From positions 4,037,501-4,101,500 of the forward strand of contig NC_135245.1 of NCBI RefSeq assembly GCF_947623445.1: a stretch of DNA of 64,000 nt. Direction: 5' to 3'. The DNA is from Clavelina lepadiformis (lineage: Eukaryota > Chordata > Ascidiacea > Aplousobranchia > Clavelinidae). The notes below the pieces were generated by a model. The model ran no database searches. It worked only from the letters and a program-made list of their open reading frames with translations, and was not told where the DNA came from. Shown here piece after piece: positions 46,728 through 62,400 of this stretch (position 1 is the first letter of the stretch; each line of letters begins with the position of its first letter). The position numbers and the translations under genes were made by a program.

Positions 46728-49700
46728 GCAAATAATTTACTGTAATTATTGCATGCATAGATATCACATTAACACTTTAATGTAGTGTTTATGCTGCAAG
46801 AGTTGTGGCGAAATTTGCTGAGTCACGAGTGTAGAAGAAAACCTTAATTAATAAGTGTACCTTAACAATACCTTAATAATTACTCTTTGTCAACTCCAAG
46901 TGGTGAGCAATGTTAAAATACGAACTGCAGTTTGAAAATCAATGGACGTGTCGTTTCTGCTGAAATTGCAAAACACAATGTACTTGGATCTCAATCATAC
47001 GTTTACAAAAGTAAACAGTCATAGTTTTAACGTATAGCGTCAGATTTAAGCACTACTAATCGTGGTCATAATCAAAATTTTAAAACAAATTGCAGAAAAT
47101 CGAACTAAGGACACAAGTGTTAGGTAGTGTATCGGGGTTTCATTGCAAACGTTAAATACTATTCAAAAGATTGCCAGTCACACAGCGCCGTTGTTTAAAG
47201 TTGATATGTATCATTACAGTTCAACGCAGTGTTTCTCAAATTTTTGTCCAAACGTCTCCTAATAGGTAATTTTCCCAAAATCTGCAACCACCGCAATTTG
47301 TTTTGCTGAAAAATATCCTTTTTGCTAATGTGACGTCAGAATTGCTATTGTGACAATTTTATTTATTATGTGTTCGCATATACTCAGTATTTGTTTTGGA
47401 GTTAATTGCCAAGTGTTAAACTTCATTTCCCTCGTAGGGAAATTAAAACTCCGTGTATTCTTTTTTCTAATAAATGCGGATTTCTCCAAATACATAGTGT
47501 TTACTGTATAGTTTCCCAGCACTATCTAAGAAATTTTGAGGACCAATGTAGCTTAGCTTAGTTTCCATACATTTTAATCGTTTCTTGCGGACAGAAACAG
47601 TGTTTTTGCTTCCTGTATGGCATAGCTTCAGAGTGTATGGTAATTTGAAATGCTAAAAGCTTTCTTGTTTACTAAAGATCCAAATTATAAAATCATCCTA
47701 AGCATATGAAGAAACGTGATTCAACTCATCGAGACAATGAGGACGTGATAAAGTTAAATTTTGGTGTGATTTGGCCTGCAACGGGTTTATATGTCTGCAT
47801 TTAATGAGAGATTTTTATAACGCTTATTGCAATTGTGTGGTTTTTATCTTCTTATAAATAAATTTATAACTGTGTGCCGTTCTCTTTAAATATCATTTCA
47901 GTCTTAAAACCAAAAAGGTGTGATATGTTATAACGTGTACTGCGCTGCTACTGCGTCAATGTCACATGCCTGCGTTGCGGCTTATGTCATTCCATAAGAC
48001 GAGCGAGATGGATGGTGAAGTTTGATTATATTTCACGACTATTCCTCGTTACTAATGAATCTCATCTCAAGACGTGAATATTCCTGGTTAGTAGTTGTCC
48101 TAGGAATGACTTGCATACGTTCAGATAAACACATATTAATTTCCATTTGTTTAATTTGTTTGACCGTCTGGGCAAAAAGCCTGGACGGTCAAAAGTGGTC
48201 AATTCAAATTATTACATCTTTAACTGTTGTAAAACTAAGTGTGTCTTGGGACAGAGATACAGCTTCCTTTTTAAAATACCTTGTTGACACAACAATCACA
48301 GCAAGTTTTCAAGTACCAACACCAATTTCAACCGATTTTCAAAATATGCGAAACACAGCTACAACCTACGGCGCAGTCTGCGGTTTATGAATTAAAACAA
48401 ATAATCTCAAAGTTCCACGCACATAAAAGATTAGGTTCCGCGACTTCTGATTCTAACGATCTTGTTGTTGAGATCATAAACACAAATTTTCAACATACAG
48501 ATTTGTTCAATAAGTAGGCTATATGTCTTAACCACTGGCGACAATTTTATCCACTGCGTGATTTCAGATGAATTGTTTTCAGCCATGTCTTGGAAAAACT
48601 GCCAAAAACAGGATTAATTTCTAAGACAACCTGTTGATCAAAACTTTTCAGTTGAATTCAACTTGTTTGTGTTAATAATTAAGTATAGTTGTAATAATTA
48701 GGTATTGTACCATGTCATGTGTATTCTCAATTCGCTTACTTATTCACTTAAACTTTGACCATAATGTTGCTGTTTAAGGTAGATGAAATAAAGGATAAAA
48801 TTAATGTTTTTGTTATTTTGTGTCTAACTGTACCGACCCAACGGTGGGCCGATTGTAGCAGTATCGGTTAGTGTGACCAAGCGGATATTATGACACAAAT
48901 AGTGTGGTCCCAAAGTGGTCATAATAATAAGCGGAGTCTACTGTAGTCTGTACATAATCATAAAAGCTAATTTTACAAATAAAAGTATTAAACATTGCTG
49001 CCATGGATACCGATTTGAATATTGGCCAGAATGACTGGCATATAGTGAATTCAATAGATTTCTTTTCAAGCTTTGTTTTGTTAAAATAAAAATCTTTTCA
49101 AAATTGTTAATAGTGCAATTGTTAAAATTTGCTCATCACTCGCAGCTTTTATGATTTGAGAAACATAACGTGCTTTCAAAGCCCTTTGGCGTAAGTTTTT
49201 AAACCATCTTCTGAGAGCTTGTAATATCAGATGGCACAGTTAAATGAATAGCATCCTTTGTGATTCCATGTTGTAGTCATCACCTCACAGTTACTGTGTG
49301 CCTTGGCTTCCTCCGGGCATTGAACATTTCCCAATTTATGTTTTCTATAAAGATTATATTTATGCGCTTGGCATTCGTGCGTTTGCGAAATTCGCTCTCA
49401 GTTAACTCATACTGTGTCTCTGTAAACGATAAATTATCTTCAGAATTCCCACTTCATCTACAGTCTTATGTATTAGTCATAGGTAAATTACTGATACTGC
49501 TGTACGATTGTGATAAACAAGGTACTTGACTTCACTTTGCTAATCCTTTCGCACTATGTCATTAACCTATTCAGTGACTAACTCTAACGTACAGTATATG
49601 TAATGTCACTTAGTCAAGATCGAAACCTAATCGTTAAAGCCAATGACGATCGACCTTCGTGTTCGAAAAAAAGGTTTACAAGTTCGGTCTGAATCAGTAA

Positions 49701-50254
49701 AACTTATCAACCAAGAGTCGTAGGAACAATTTTGTCAGCAAATACACTTGGCCCAGTATGGAATGTAAGTTTTTGTGCACCGGCGGCGTCATTTTCAAAG
49801 ACTGGTGAGCACCAGTAGGCAACAAAAAGTGTGCATCGGTATGCGCGAGTGTGCATTAAATGTCCCCGATTTGGAATTACTTAGATTACAAAGGAGCTTT
49901 TTTGACCCATTTTGAGCACCAGATAGTTACGTTTTGCACCCGAGAAAGCTTTCTTTCCGAATGGACATTTAGCTGTGAAAAGACAATCACCACCAGAGAA
50001 AGTATGTAGACTTGTTATAGTCAGTCAGACCATCATCTCTTGATGCAAATATGATTGTGATGTCAGCATCAACAGAGGAAGCAATTCTGCTGATCCTTTG
50101 GTTAAAACTTACGCAATATAAATCAATAAAATATAAACCCCAATCGGTAAAATAAAACGTTGAAAATCTTCAAAAAGTTCGAACTAAATATTTTGATCCA
50201 CAAAGTTCATTCGAGTGTATTACTAAATGAAACCTAAAACGACAGTTGACAATA
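46728..50254. other. Intergenic region between copies 4 and 5, right part
   Basis: No supported gene. About 48405-48620 aligns with the upstream region of copy 1 (5990-6190). The matching block nearer the gene does not resume until 50255, so about 1.6 kb has been inserted or has diverged between them. Confidence 0.5.
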
Positions 50255-50724
50255 CATTTGAATTAACTGAAACCACGTGGGCGAGATTACAAATCTTGAT
50301 AAGCTTTCACTAACCGTTGTGAATATTTTTACATTAGCCTGTGTGCTTCGCTAATGAAGTGCAGAAAATGAACGAAAAAAGCAAATAGAAAAGAAAAAAG
50401 CTTTGTGTGGAGTGAGAAAAAGATTTCCAGGATTTTTAGTCTTATCTTGCATGCATGTGATATAACAGCGGATGATATTATAAGTGCCATTGAACACAAC
50501 GAAAATTTAAGTAAACTTCCAGTAGGCGTTGATTTCGTAAAGAAAAAATACTCACTTTTACTCACCAGTGAAACAGATCTCTAAATGTAATAATAGCTTC
50601 ATATCTTTATAGTGCAAGGCAGATTCGTTTTCAGCAAAAACATTTGATAAATTAAACCGATTAACTCTAATGTGCTCATTAATTCTCAGATCGCAAACGT
50701 TACGATTTTGTTGAACCAATCAAA
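50255..50724 (+). promoter_or_regulatory. Conserved upstream block, copy 5
   Basis: CACGTG is at 50274-50279, followed by a purine-rich stretch and a splice acceptor (ttctcag, AG at 50688-50689) 35 bases before the ATG, as in copies 1 and 2. The intervening sequence is more diverged than between copies 1 and 2, which makes the retained CACGTG and acceptor more notable. Confidence 0.4.
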
Positions 50725-53700
50725 ATGATTTCTCTCCATATTTCGTGGTTATTGCTGATGACGTATTTCTCGTGGAAAGGAGTGATGAGCTTGGATAGAG
50801 AAGCGTGTATGCCCATACGATTATCACCGACCCAGCAGGATTCGTTACCAGATATGGAAACGTTAAGGACTCAAAGAGGATTACCTGGCAAAGCTGGAGG
50901 AATTGGGCCAGTTGGACCCCAGGGAGCTCAAGGACCCAGGGGGCTTCCCGGAACTTGTACTTGTGATCCGAGCGAAATTGCTCAAATACATGGTAAGTTC
51001 GAAAAAAATAAAATTCATATCTTTTATATCATAACTGAATTGCTTATATCGAATAACTTCACCTGCATGGTTATATTAATGGCAGTTTGAAAATTAACCT
51101 TATCGGTGCAAAAATGTTAAGTTTTTATTGACCAATTCACTATTAAATCTCAAATACCACGTATTGCAATTTCTTAAATTACTTTACAAAAATTAAAAAA
51201 CTATATAATAATTTATGCTGGATTTGTTCAGTTATCCTTGCAAATATTACCGCAAAGCTCGAAAGCTTGATTGGATTGCATCATTACGCTATGGAAGGTT
51301 GGTTATTTTTTTAATAACATTACTTTTTGTTGACTTAATATTATACTGTCGTATGGTTTTTGTAAATTTATTGTAATTATTACCAAGTTGGAAGATTTAT
51401 CTTTAAACGCTTGCGAATTTAATTGCATCTCATAATACGATTTATCTTTTTATTTTGTCCATTCATGTTCGCCATTTTATTTCCCGGTTAACTGATTGTT
51501 ACCTGATTTTTTTCTAATATACGACAAACAATAAAAGCATGTCACCTATAGCTGATTGCAATGTAATCTATTTCCAGCTGCGATAAAATTTTTTGGCTTT
51601 TCTAATTCTATTGTTTTTATTATTTTATTTATTTATTTATTTGTATAATGGACATATATTTAACCAATCAATGTCAATCATGTTTTCTCTGTGTTGTTAG
51701 TATTAACGTGACTAATTGTTATTGCTAATTGATTGATTGATGACAATGAGTTTATGAATATAATCCATTACATGCAAACAAATATTTAGTCGATCAATGC
51801 GACCACATGCCATGCAAAAATGGAGGAACTTGTATCAACGATGGAAACTCGTATATATGCAACTGCACTGATGATTACGAAGGACATGACTGCTCCATAA
51901 GTGAATAGTTTTCATAACAAAAATATAAACGAGTGTATTTGAGTTGATTTTTGGGATATTTTTAATGACGACTCCTTAAAATTTGATTATATCTATATAG
52001 TTTGGTTTATAAAAAATTGCATTATTTTGCGCAGGAATCTCGTGCGTGGTGCCGTCGGCGCCCAATAACGGAACGATCTCTCGAGAAATTGGTCAGCTGG
52101 TTCCTTATAAGGAAAACATTACATACAGATGCAACGATAGACACGTGGTGGCTTATGAAGTAAAAAATTTTCTAGTTGCAACTTGTCAGAAAACTAAACA
52201 ATGGACAAAAGATACTCCAGTGTGTGTGGGTAGGTTTTTAACTGACTTTAAATTTGTTTTTACAAACAACAAGTCTAAATTTTGCATCTGTTTTTATCAA
52301 ACTTGTTAAAATTTTCAGTTGATGATTGTAATTCCGACTCATGCTCTGGAAGAGGAACTTGCATCAATCAAATCGGCCGAACAATTTGTGAATGTGATGA
52401 AGGATACGAAGGAAGCGATTGTTCAGTTCAAAGTGAACTTTCTTGAAACAAACTCGGCGATTATTGCAGTAAATTCAAAGCAAATTGTGATTATGACGTA
52501 ATATTGAGCTCAGCATTCAACTCGAATCACTCATAATAGAAAGTATTTGTAGGTAATCCCTGTGATCTATCTCCCTGCGGTCAAACAGGAGTTTGTGTGT
52601 GGGAAGAAGACATGAACTACACCTGCCGATGTCTCGCTGGATATTTCGGAACAAACTGCGAAACATATAACGGTTTGTAAATTTCCTTCACATAACTAAA
52701 AAGCCGATGTATGGGTTCGGTGATTTTCGTTTAAAAAAATTCAAACTTAAGGTTTTTTATTATGCGCTAATCGGATATGCTTTTTCAAAATTATTTAGTA
52801 AGAAGTTTAATATTTATATTGAATTTTATAACCATTTAGATTATAGCTTTATTTAACTCTTGTTTAACTCATTTTTGTAATTTCAGCAAGTGATTGTGTA
52901 CGCGCTGTTGGTATGGAGGACGGCAGAGTAGGAAATAACGATATTACCGCCTCACGGTTACATAGTAGCAGTTACCCACCGTATCATGCCCGATTGGAAA
53001 CATCTGGAAGTTGGCTGTCACCACATCCACGTAAATGAGCAACTAGATGAAGTTTTCATTGTGACTTGACAAATTGCCGCAGTTGCCAAATGTTGTTTTA
53101 ATAATTTTAAATCACTTTTCTTCCGAAAACAGAAATATTTGCTATATTGTGATGTTGTTCGATAATATTGCTTAGATATTTATGCATTTTACATGGTTTT
53201 ATTAAAAGCCTTTTAATTTAATTCGACATATATACGAGGAGAATGATTTGCCCACTTTTTAACTTACAGTTTTCTTACTTGTTTGTTAGCTCATCGCGAT
53301 GACTGGCTTCAAGTGGATTTAAAAACATCTACGACTGTTGTTGCTGTTGCAACTCAAGGTATTCCATACGGTGGTTCATATTGGACGACTGGTTACAAAA
53401 TAGCGCATGGCTTCACCGAGAACGATTTGCAGATTGTACAAAACAATCAAGGACAAGATTTGGTAAGTTCATTCTTGTGGTTCCTATATGATTGTTTCAG
53501 AGAGTTGACCGCAACAAAAACTAAATTACGTAAGCACCCATGCATAACTAAGCTAACTGTTAGTGTTCATGAAATGTTACGCGAATGGAACAGAAGCAAT
53601 CCAGGGTTTCTGAATCGTGCATTGAAACTACGGTAGCAATTTTAACCATTAGCGTCTTAAGTATTATATAAGCATTCCACGTTGATGATTTTGCAAACTT

Positions 53701-53902
53701 TTGTGCTTATAAATTTTATCCAGTTAAATTTTTGAAATTATTAGTCAGCATTTTCCTGCAGATTTTTCAAGGTAACCGGGACAACAATGGCATCGTTAGA
53801 AACGATTTTCCGGCTCCAGTGACCGCGAGATATTTCCGAATCCTTGTACAAACATGGCATGGCACTTTAGCAGCCCTTCGTGTAGAATACTATACCTGTT
53901 AA
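50725..53902 (+). CDS. Secreted collagen-EGF-sushi-EGF-EGF-discoidin protein, copy 5
   Basis: Nine exons: 50725-50992, 51232-51297, 51790-51900, 52035-52229, 52319-52432, 52553-52672, 52887-53030, 53290-53462 and 53762-53902. They join in frame to 443 residues with canonical splice sites. Domains and phases match copies 1 and 2. Exon 7 has SRLHSSSYPPYHARLETSGSW, exon 8 has TQGIPYGGSYWTTGYK and exon 9 has QTWHGTLAALRV, so the discoidin loops again differ in length and sequence while exon 5 encodes the same EGF as in copies 1 and 2. Intron 2 carries a decayed exon-3 remnant and a stretch nearly identical to copy 4. It is transcribed away from copy 4. Function is inferred as for copy 1. Confidence 0.85.
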
Positions 53903-54860
53903 CGGTTAAGAATTTCTGCAAAACTTTTCAATGAATATTTGTCATCTGCTATTGAATCTTTCCTCTATATACCGTGTAAGTTTGTTTGCAATCTCATAAT
54001 TCATATTCTTCACGAGCAAAGTTTCTACTGTACGGAACAATTAACATATCAATAATAAACATGTTAGCTCTTGATATTGTGTTATGTGAGCATACATTGC
54101 AAACGTTCGATTTAAGTGGTTGTTAGTATATAGCTGCATATGTCCAGGGCAATATTACAAATCTTTGAAGGACATAAATTGGGAAAACGCGGAAGCCTAA
54201 AAAATAACATATCATGGGAATCCTGTTCTCCGTTTTGCATTGCCGTAAATGGTAGGCTGAAGAATGTTAGAGAAATTAAGCTCGAGGAATTAATTACATC
54301 AAATTTTATCCTGGTGGCTTTAGGTTTGGGTGGGGAGATATAAAAATTTCTTTAATTTTCAATACAGTCCATACAGCTAATTAGCATTAACCAATGGTTC
54401 CTGTCCTGAAAAAATGTGACTATAGTTAACAATAATACTCGTATGCAATAGAAACAAATCAAGATATTACATTGCATAGTTCAGAACTAACTCAAATTTC
54501 AGTAAAACCATATCTTATATCTAATGACTTGACGTTCATCAGGTAAGTCGATAGTAAGGAAAATTTCTCGAGCTGTCGTGATGTTCTTTCCTGGCTGCCA
54601 TAAAACATATGGGAAGTCAGCTGCATGGCGTTACCTCCAACTTGGCTCTGCTTAGAGCGTATCTCGATGTACAAGTTCAAATACATTAGCGAAAAAGTAT
54701 TTCACCCATCTTGGACACTGGCCGTACATCTCCTTCGATTGCCAGAGTAAACGGAGTGAAGCATGATCTTTACGCAAAAGAAATAGCAGCAGAAAAGCAA
54801 ATAGCAACCAAGCAAATAACAACAGAAAAGCTTTTTACGGGCGGCATGTGCGGCAATGCT
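53903..54860. other. 3' flank of copy 5 with a compressed repeat-unit tail
   Basis: 53903-54350 matches the 3' flanks of copies 1 and 2. 54365-54780 matches pieces of 21750-22930, including the sequence bordering retroelement copy C (ctggccgtacatctccttcg), but pol itself does not follow. This is a truncated end of the same segmental unit. Confidence 0.55.
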
Positions 54861-57800
54861 GACACAAAAAAATTCTAACAGAAATTCTTCAAAGTCCTCG
54901 TTGGAATTGTATTTTGATGAGAGTACCACCGTATTAAAAGCCGTTATCGGTTCTGTGAGGGCAACCGGCAAACAAGACGTCAATACTTCGCGCTCTCCAA
55001 TTTACGTTAGATTTCTTCCACTAACGGCCAGTCACATCAGCCAAATCTTATTAAAACCAAATTTATTTGCCGGCAAATGACAGCATAACAAAGACCTTCA
55101 AGCCAGGCACCACACCCAGACTAAAAATTTAATTACCATCCCGTCGGTCTACTTATTTTTCTGCGGCGAGTCAAAGAGCGCTGCGTTTCATGCCTAGGGC
55201 AGGACAGCTTCAAAATGAAGTGGAGAAAACATGTAAACGTGTAAACGCTTGAAAACGTGTACAAACAAACCTATAATGTGAAATACTAGAGAACAACTTA
55301 AAAAGTACAAAACGGTATACAACATGACGTATATCTATATGTATATCCGCAACATGTTACTTGCTTTTGTTAATCGTACCTCTGATATATAGCCTATAAC
55401 TGCGGTATGGTGAAAATTCCGTTGCAAATACGCCACTGATTGCAGGGCGTACATTTTTTTGAAAGCAAAAGTGGGGCTTGGGACAAAAACGTTTGGGAAA
55501 CACCGGCTTATTCTGTTGTTATCTGAACGTAAAAACGGTATATATGCATATATATACCATACGAATAAGTTACCGGTGTAGGCATAGCTCAGCTTGCCGG
55601 CACAAACCTGTTTGTGCCGGAAAATTGCTTCCTAAACACAGCAAGACGTCAGAATTAGCCAGACTGCAGCGTTATAAGTTACGTCACGTGCACACCACAG
55701 TTATTTGCACGCCAAAAGTGATGCACACCAAGGCGTATTACTCATTCCAAAAAAGTATAGTTTTTCATTATATCCTTACCAAAATTCCAAGCTAAAGCAA
55801 ACTGTTTTCCGTATTAAGATTTAGCTCATTTTATTACTGATACCAAAAATCATCCCTTGCACAATTCGTCCTTTAGTAAAAGCGTTAAAATTCTCGGACA
55901 CGTAAATGGTGGCCATCTCTTCTTCAAAACAAAGGCGAAAACAAGGGTTCCCAAACTTTTCTGATACATTTCTAGTGCAGCAGCAACACTCGGTTTTTCT
56001 TGGTTTCTGCGTTCTTCTGGCTTGTGGCAAAACGTCCAATATAAATGGCTATTGATAAAACAAAGGTAAAATTATAAGAGTTTATGAAATTTTGAGTTTA
56101 TAACTTTCAATTAATTTCATTTTACTTTCGTTTTAAAAGATAAGGCTTTTTGTTATACAGTAAGATATTACTTTGGATTTATTGAAGAATACAACTTTAG
56201 GAATACAGAAAAAGTCAAGTTTGTACATGATTTGTGGTAAAGAAATGTAATTAAACCCTCATACGAGGTAGTCAGCATGCATGGCAGTTGCCAATCTAAT
56301 TTTAATTGTTAAAAACTCACTCATGTTCAAGATACAAGTATACATCTGCCGCAAATACGATATTGTAAAGTAAAGTAAAGATCAATTATGTCAAAAGTAA
56401 AAAAACCTGATAAAGTATACCATTTATCAATTACTTTTGGAACAACGATTATAAAATATGTCTTTTGATATTCAAACGGATACTCAGAAACTATTGTACG
56501 TGAAACACAAACAACTAGTAGTAGTGCAAGTGTAGTTGTGACAAAAAATGTTCAATACAGGAATTTATTCAATTGTTTTCAACGCCAATTCTGTGTATTA
56601 AATTCTGTATATCCAAGTTTTCCTTTAAAACTTTGCACCCAAGTTTCATCAGAAGACTAATGCCTGGATCAAACTTAATGAAATTTTCTGACTTTCGGCG
56701 AATAAAAGTTTTTATCAAGATTACTGACGCCAGCACATATGCTTGTATAGTTAACATACTTTTTCGCAAATGTGATAGGGTATATCAATTTTTTTAAGTT
56801 TCTTCAAATTTTTTTGATTCTTTCTAAGTTTCTTGTAGTTACCATGAACTTATTTGAAATTCTTTAAAATTTTTGTTTCATTTGTGTTGATTTATTTGAA
56901 TTTTTATTGCTTTGATAATTCAATTTATCAGAATTTTTTGCAACTTTTACTGATTTATTCAATTCTACAACAATTTCTGTGAATTTATTTAAATTCATAA
57001 CTTTTACGACAGGAAGCAAAATTGTTAAGCAACTTCACATTTTGAATAACTGACTGATTAAGTATACCGGAAACCTCGAAACAATTTAACGACGGTTTAA
57101 TTCCAAAAAAATCTGTCTTCTAGAAAATAAACAACAACTCATTTTCTATTTCGCGATAATTTATTAGATTATAATTATGCAGGCCCATTTGCAATGACAA
57201 CTGAAACTCGTCAAGCGAAAACACTGACTGACTTAAGGTCGAGATGTATGGAAGAATTTTCATTGTTAAGAGAAATGTAGCAATTGGAAGGAATTAACGC
57301 AAACACATTGAACAACAACTACAATAAATAAGTCTACATAGAAGCTATAGTGTTATCAGAATCTTACAAAAAATCGCAATCCCAGTATAGTTAGATGGAT
57401 ATGAGGAGTTTACCAGAATACAAGAGTCTTACACAAACAAACAAGAAAAGGAACAAGCAACTCTGAAAATGGCGCACAATTACCGAATTTCATTGATCAC
57501 GACTTAAACTGAAAAACACAAGTATTATACGTCTCAGGGACCCATTTGCCTGCGATGCAACAGCATATAGGAGATGCAAAGCATAGAATTTTGTTGAGCT
57601 TACACCAAGCAGAAAAGTAGAAGTTGCCAAAAACTTTTGGCAAATAAAATTGTATTAAGATTACTGACACCAGCAAGGAGCATATGAAATAAGTGTACAC
57701 TGCGCATGCTCTTACCCAACAACGACACAGCATCAAGTTAGCAAAGTAGGTCGATAACCTCAGTTCGCTTATTATCTGGGCAATTTTGATAGAATGAAAG

Positions 57801-57996
57801 ACAACTCAGTTCTCAAACAACTTTTACATATGTACGCATCGGGAAAGATTTTGTTTTGGATGTTTGTTGAATTATGAAAATATTTTTGCTTTTCATCACA
57901 AATTAAATTTTGCAGAACGCGCTTTGCATAATTTAAGATGTCATATATAAGAGGACGGAAGAAGAAAAAAAAACAAGTTGATGATGAAATGAGAAT
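54861..57996. other. Intergenic region between copy 5 and the UGP2 locus
   Basis: No supported gene. A short sequence (aagattactgacgccagca near 56720, aagattactgacaccagca near 57658) occurs twice, suggesting an old dispersed repeat. Confidence 0.4.
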
Positions 57997-61153
<3,157 letters not shown>

Positions 61154-61496
61154 TTAATGGAAAAATTTACCATTTGGTTTTCCTTGCAGGCTACGAAATG
61201 ATGTATTTCTTCGTGTTAGCTGCCTTACTGTGTACGATCCACAATCCAACCACCATTATTAATCAACGAGAAAAAGGATTCGCGGGTAGTGTGACTTGCT
61301 TCGGGAAAGAGTTGTAGGGAACAAAGGAAAACGTGTACGCGTATCTACATCTACAATTTGCTAAAAACGATAAAAGTGTCACAAGTGTCACAACGGTAAA
61401 ATATTACTACACGATAACAAACTACACCGCAAAATAGTGTCTTAAACATTGGATTATATAATTAAAATGCAGTGCTTCTTAAAACAAGTGCATAAA

Positions 61497-61686
61497 GATA
61501 TTCTGGTGTACAGACACTTAATCACGCGACACTTAATCACCGACACATAATTACTTAGACAGTTAATCACCCGAAATTTAATCGTGATTAAATTTTGTGG
61601 TTATGTATTATGTGATTATGTGTCGCGTGATTAAATGTCGTGTGATTAACTGTCCAAGTGATTAAGTGTCACCAAACCGATATTCT
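61497..61686. mobile_element. Foldback element with internal ACTTAATCAC repeats and 8-bp target duplication
   Basis: The 61505-61678 core folds on itself: gacacttaatcac at 61513 is mirrored by gtgattaagtgtc ending at 61670, and variants of the ttaatcac unit recur between. Perfect gatattct repeats flank it (61497-61504 and 61679-61686). It is non-coding and probably mobilised by a hAT-like transposase. Confidence 0.85.
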
Positions 61687-61845
61687 CGTGACACTTGTAC
61701 CGAGGCCGCCATTGCTGAGTTTGACTACGACCAATTTGCTGAGCAGCTCTTGCTCTGAAGATTGCATAGGTCTCGCCGACATTTCGCTATATGACCTAAT
61801 CTATAAATAAAACTCGCTAGTTGCAGTGAAACATCAGGAATGTTG

Positions 61846-62400
61846 CTAAGTGGAAGTTAAGATTGAGGAAAAATCAAAGAAAAAAATCATCAAAAGGTTA
61901 AAGACCGAAGTGGTAATGAGTAATGACACTTTACCTTTACCCGCAATAAATATGTCTGTGGCACGGGCTAGGACAAAATGCGTTTCTTCTGGTGATGCTG
62001 ACATGGGTGCTTCTTCAACAGAGTTCAAACTATCCCGAACCGATTTCTTGATGAGGGACACGCTGGCACTAGTATCTACCAAGGCACGTATTACTTTATC
62101 CCGGAAAATTACCGTCACAAAACTATACAAATCTGCACTCGCATTCTATTCCGCAATAACGACTTTTTTAGTCATCGAAGAAATTTCTATCGAACCGTTT
62201 ACCTGCTTGAGTTCTCGTCGGCCATCGTGACTGCTGTAAATGGAAAAATCAAGATTGTGTCTACATAGTCGCCGAAACTCCCTGAAAAGTTGCCTTACCA
62301 AACCGCATACAAAACGCTTATAATGGCGTCTCATCTTGGAAAATCCTCGGTTAAACAATGTAAGAGGAGTTATTGACGTACTTGTACAGTAAAAGCGATG
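61846..62400 (-). mobile_element. Decayed Gypsy-type retroelement, copy D (protease and gag end only)
   Basis: The minus strand shows an aspartic protease remnant (61846-62130, RALVDTSASVSLIKKS, with the catalytic DTG changed to DTS) and a degenerate zinc-knuckle region (62146-62358). RT and RNase H are absent, so the element is truncated near 61850, close to the foldback element and the UGP2 exons. Confidence 0.75.

Noticed and set aside
48022..48390. 122-codon plus-strand ORF in the copy 4 to copy 5 intergenic region
   Set aside because: No domain, signal or family resemblance, and its 3' end runs into sequence related to upstream flank of the gene copies; judged a chance frame.
55478..55795. 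105-codon plus-strand ORF between copy 5 and UGP2
   Set aside because: No recognisable motif and low-complexity surroundings; not supported as a gene.
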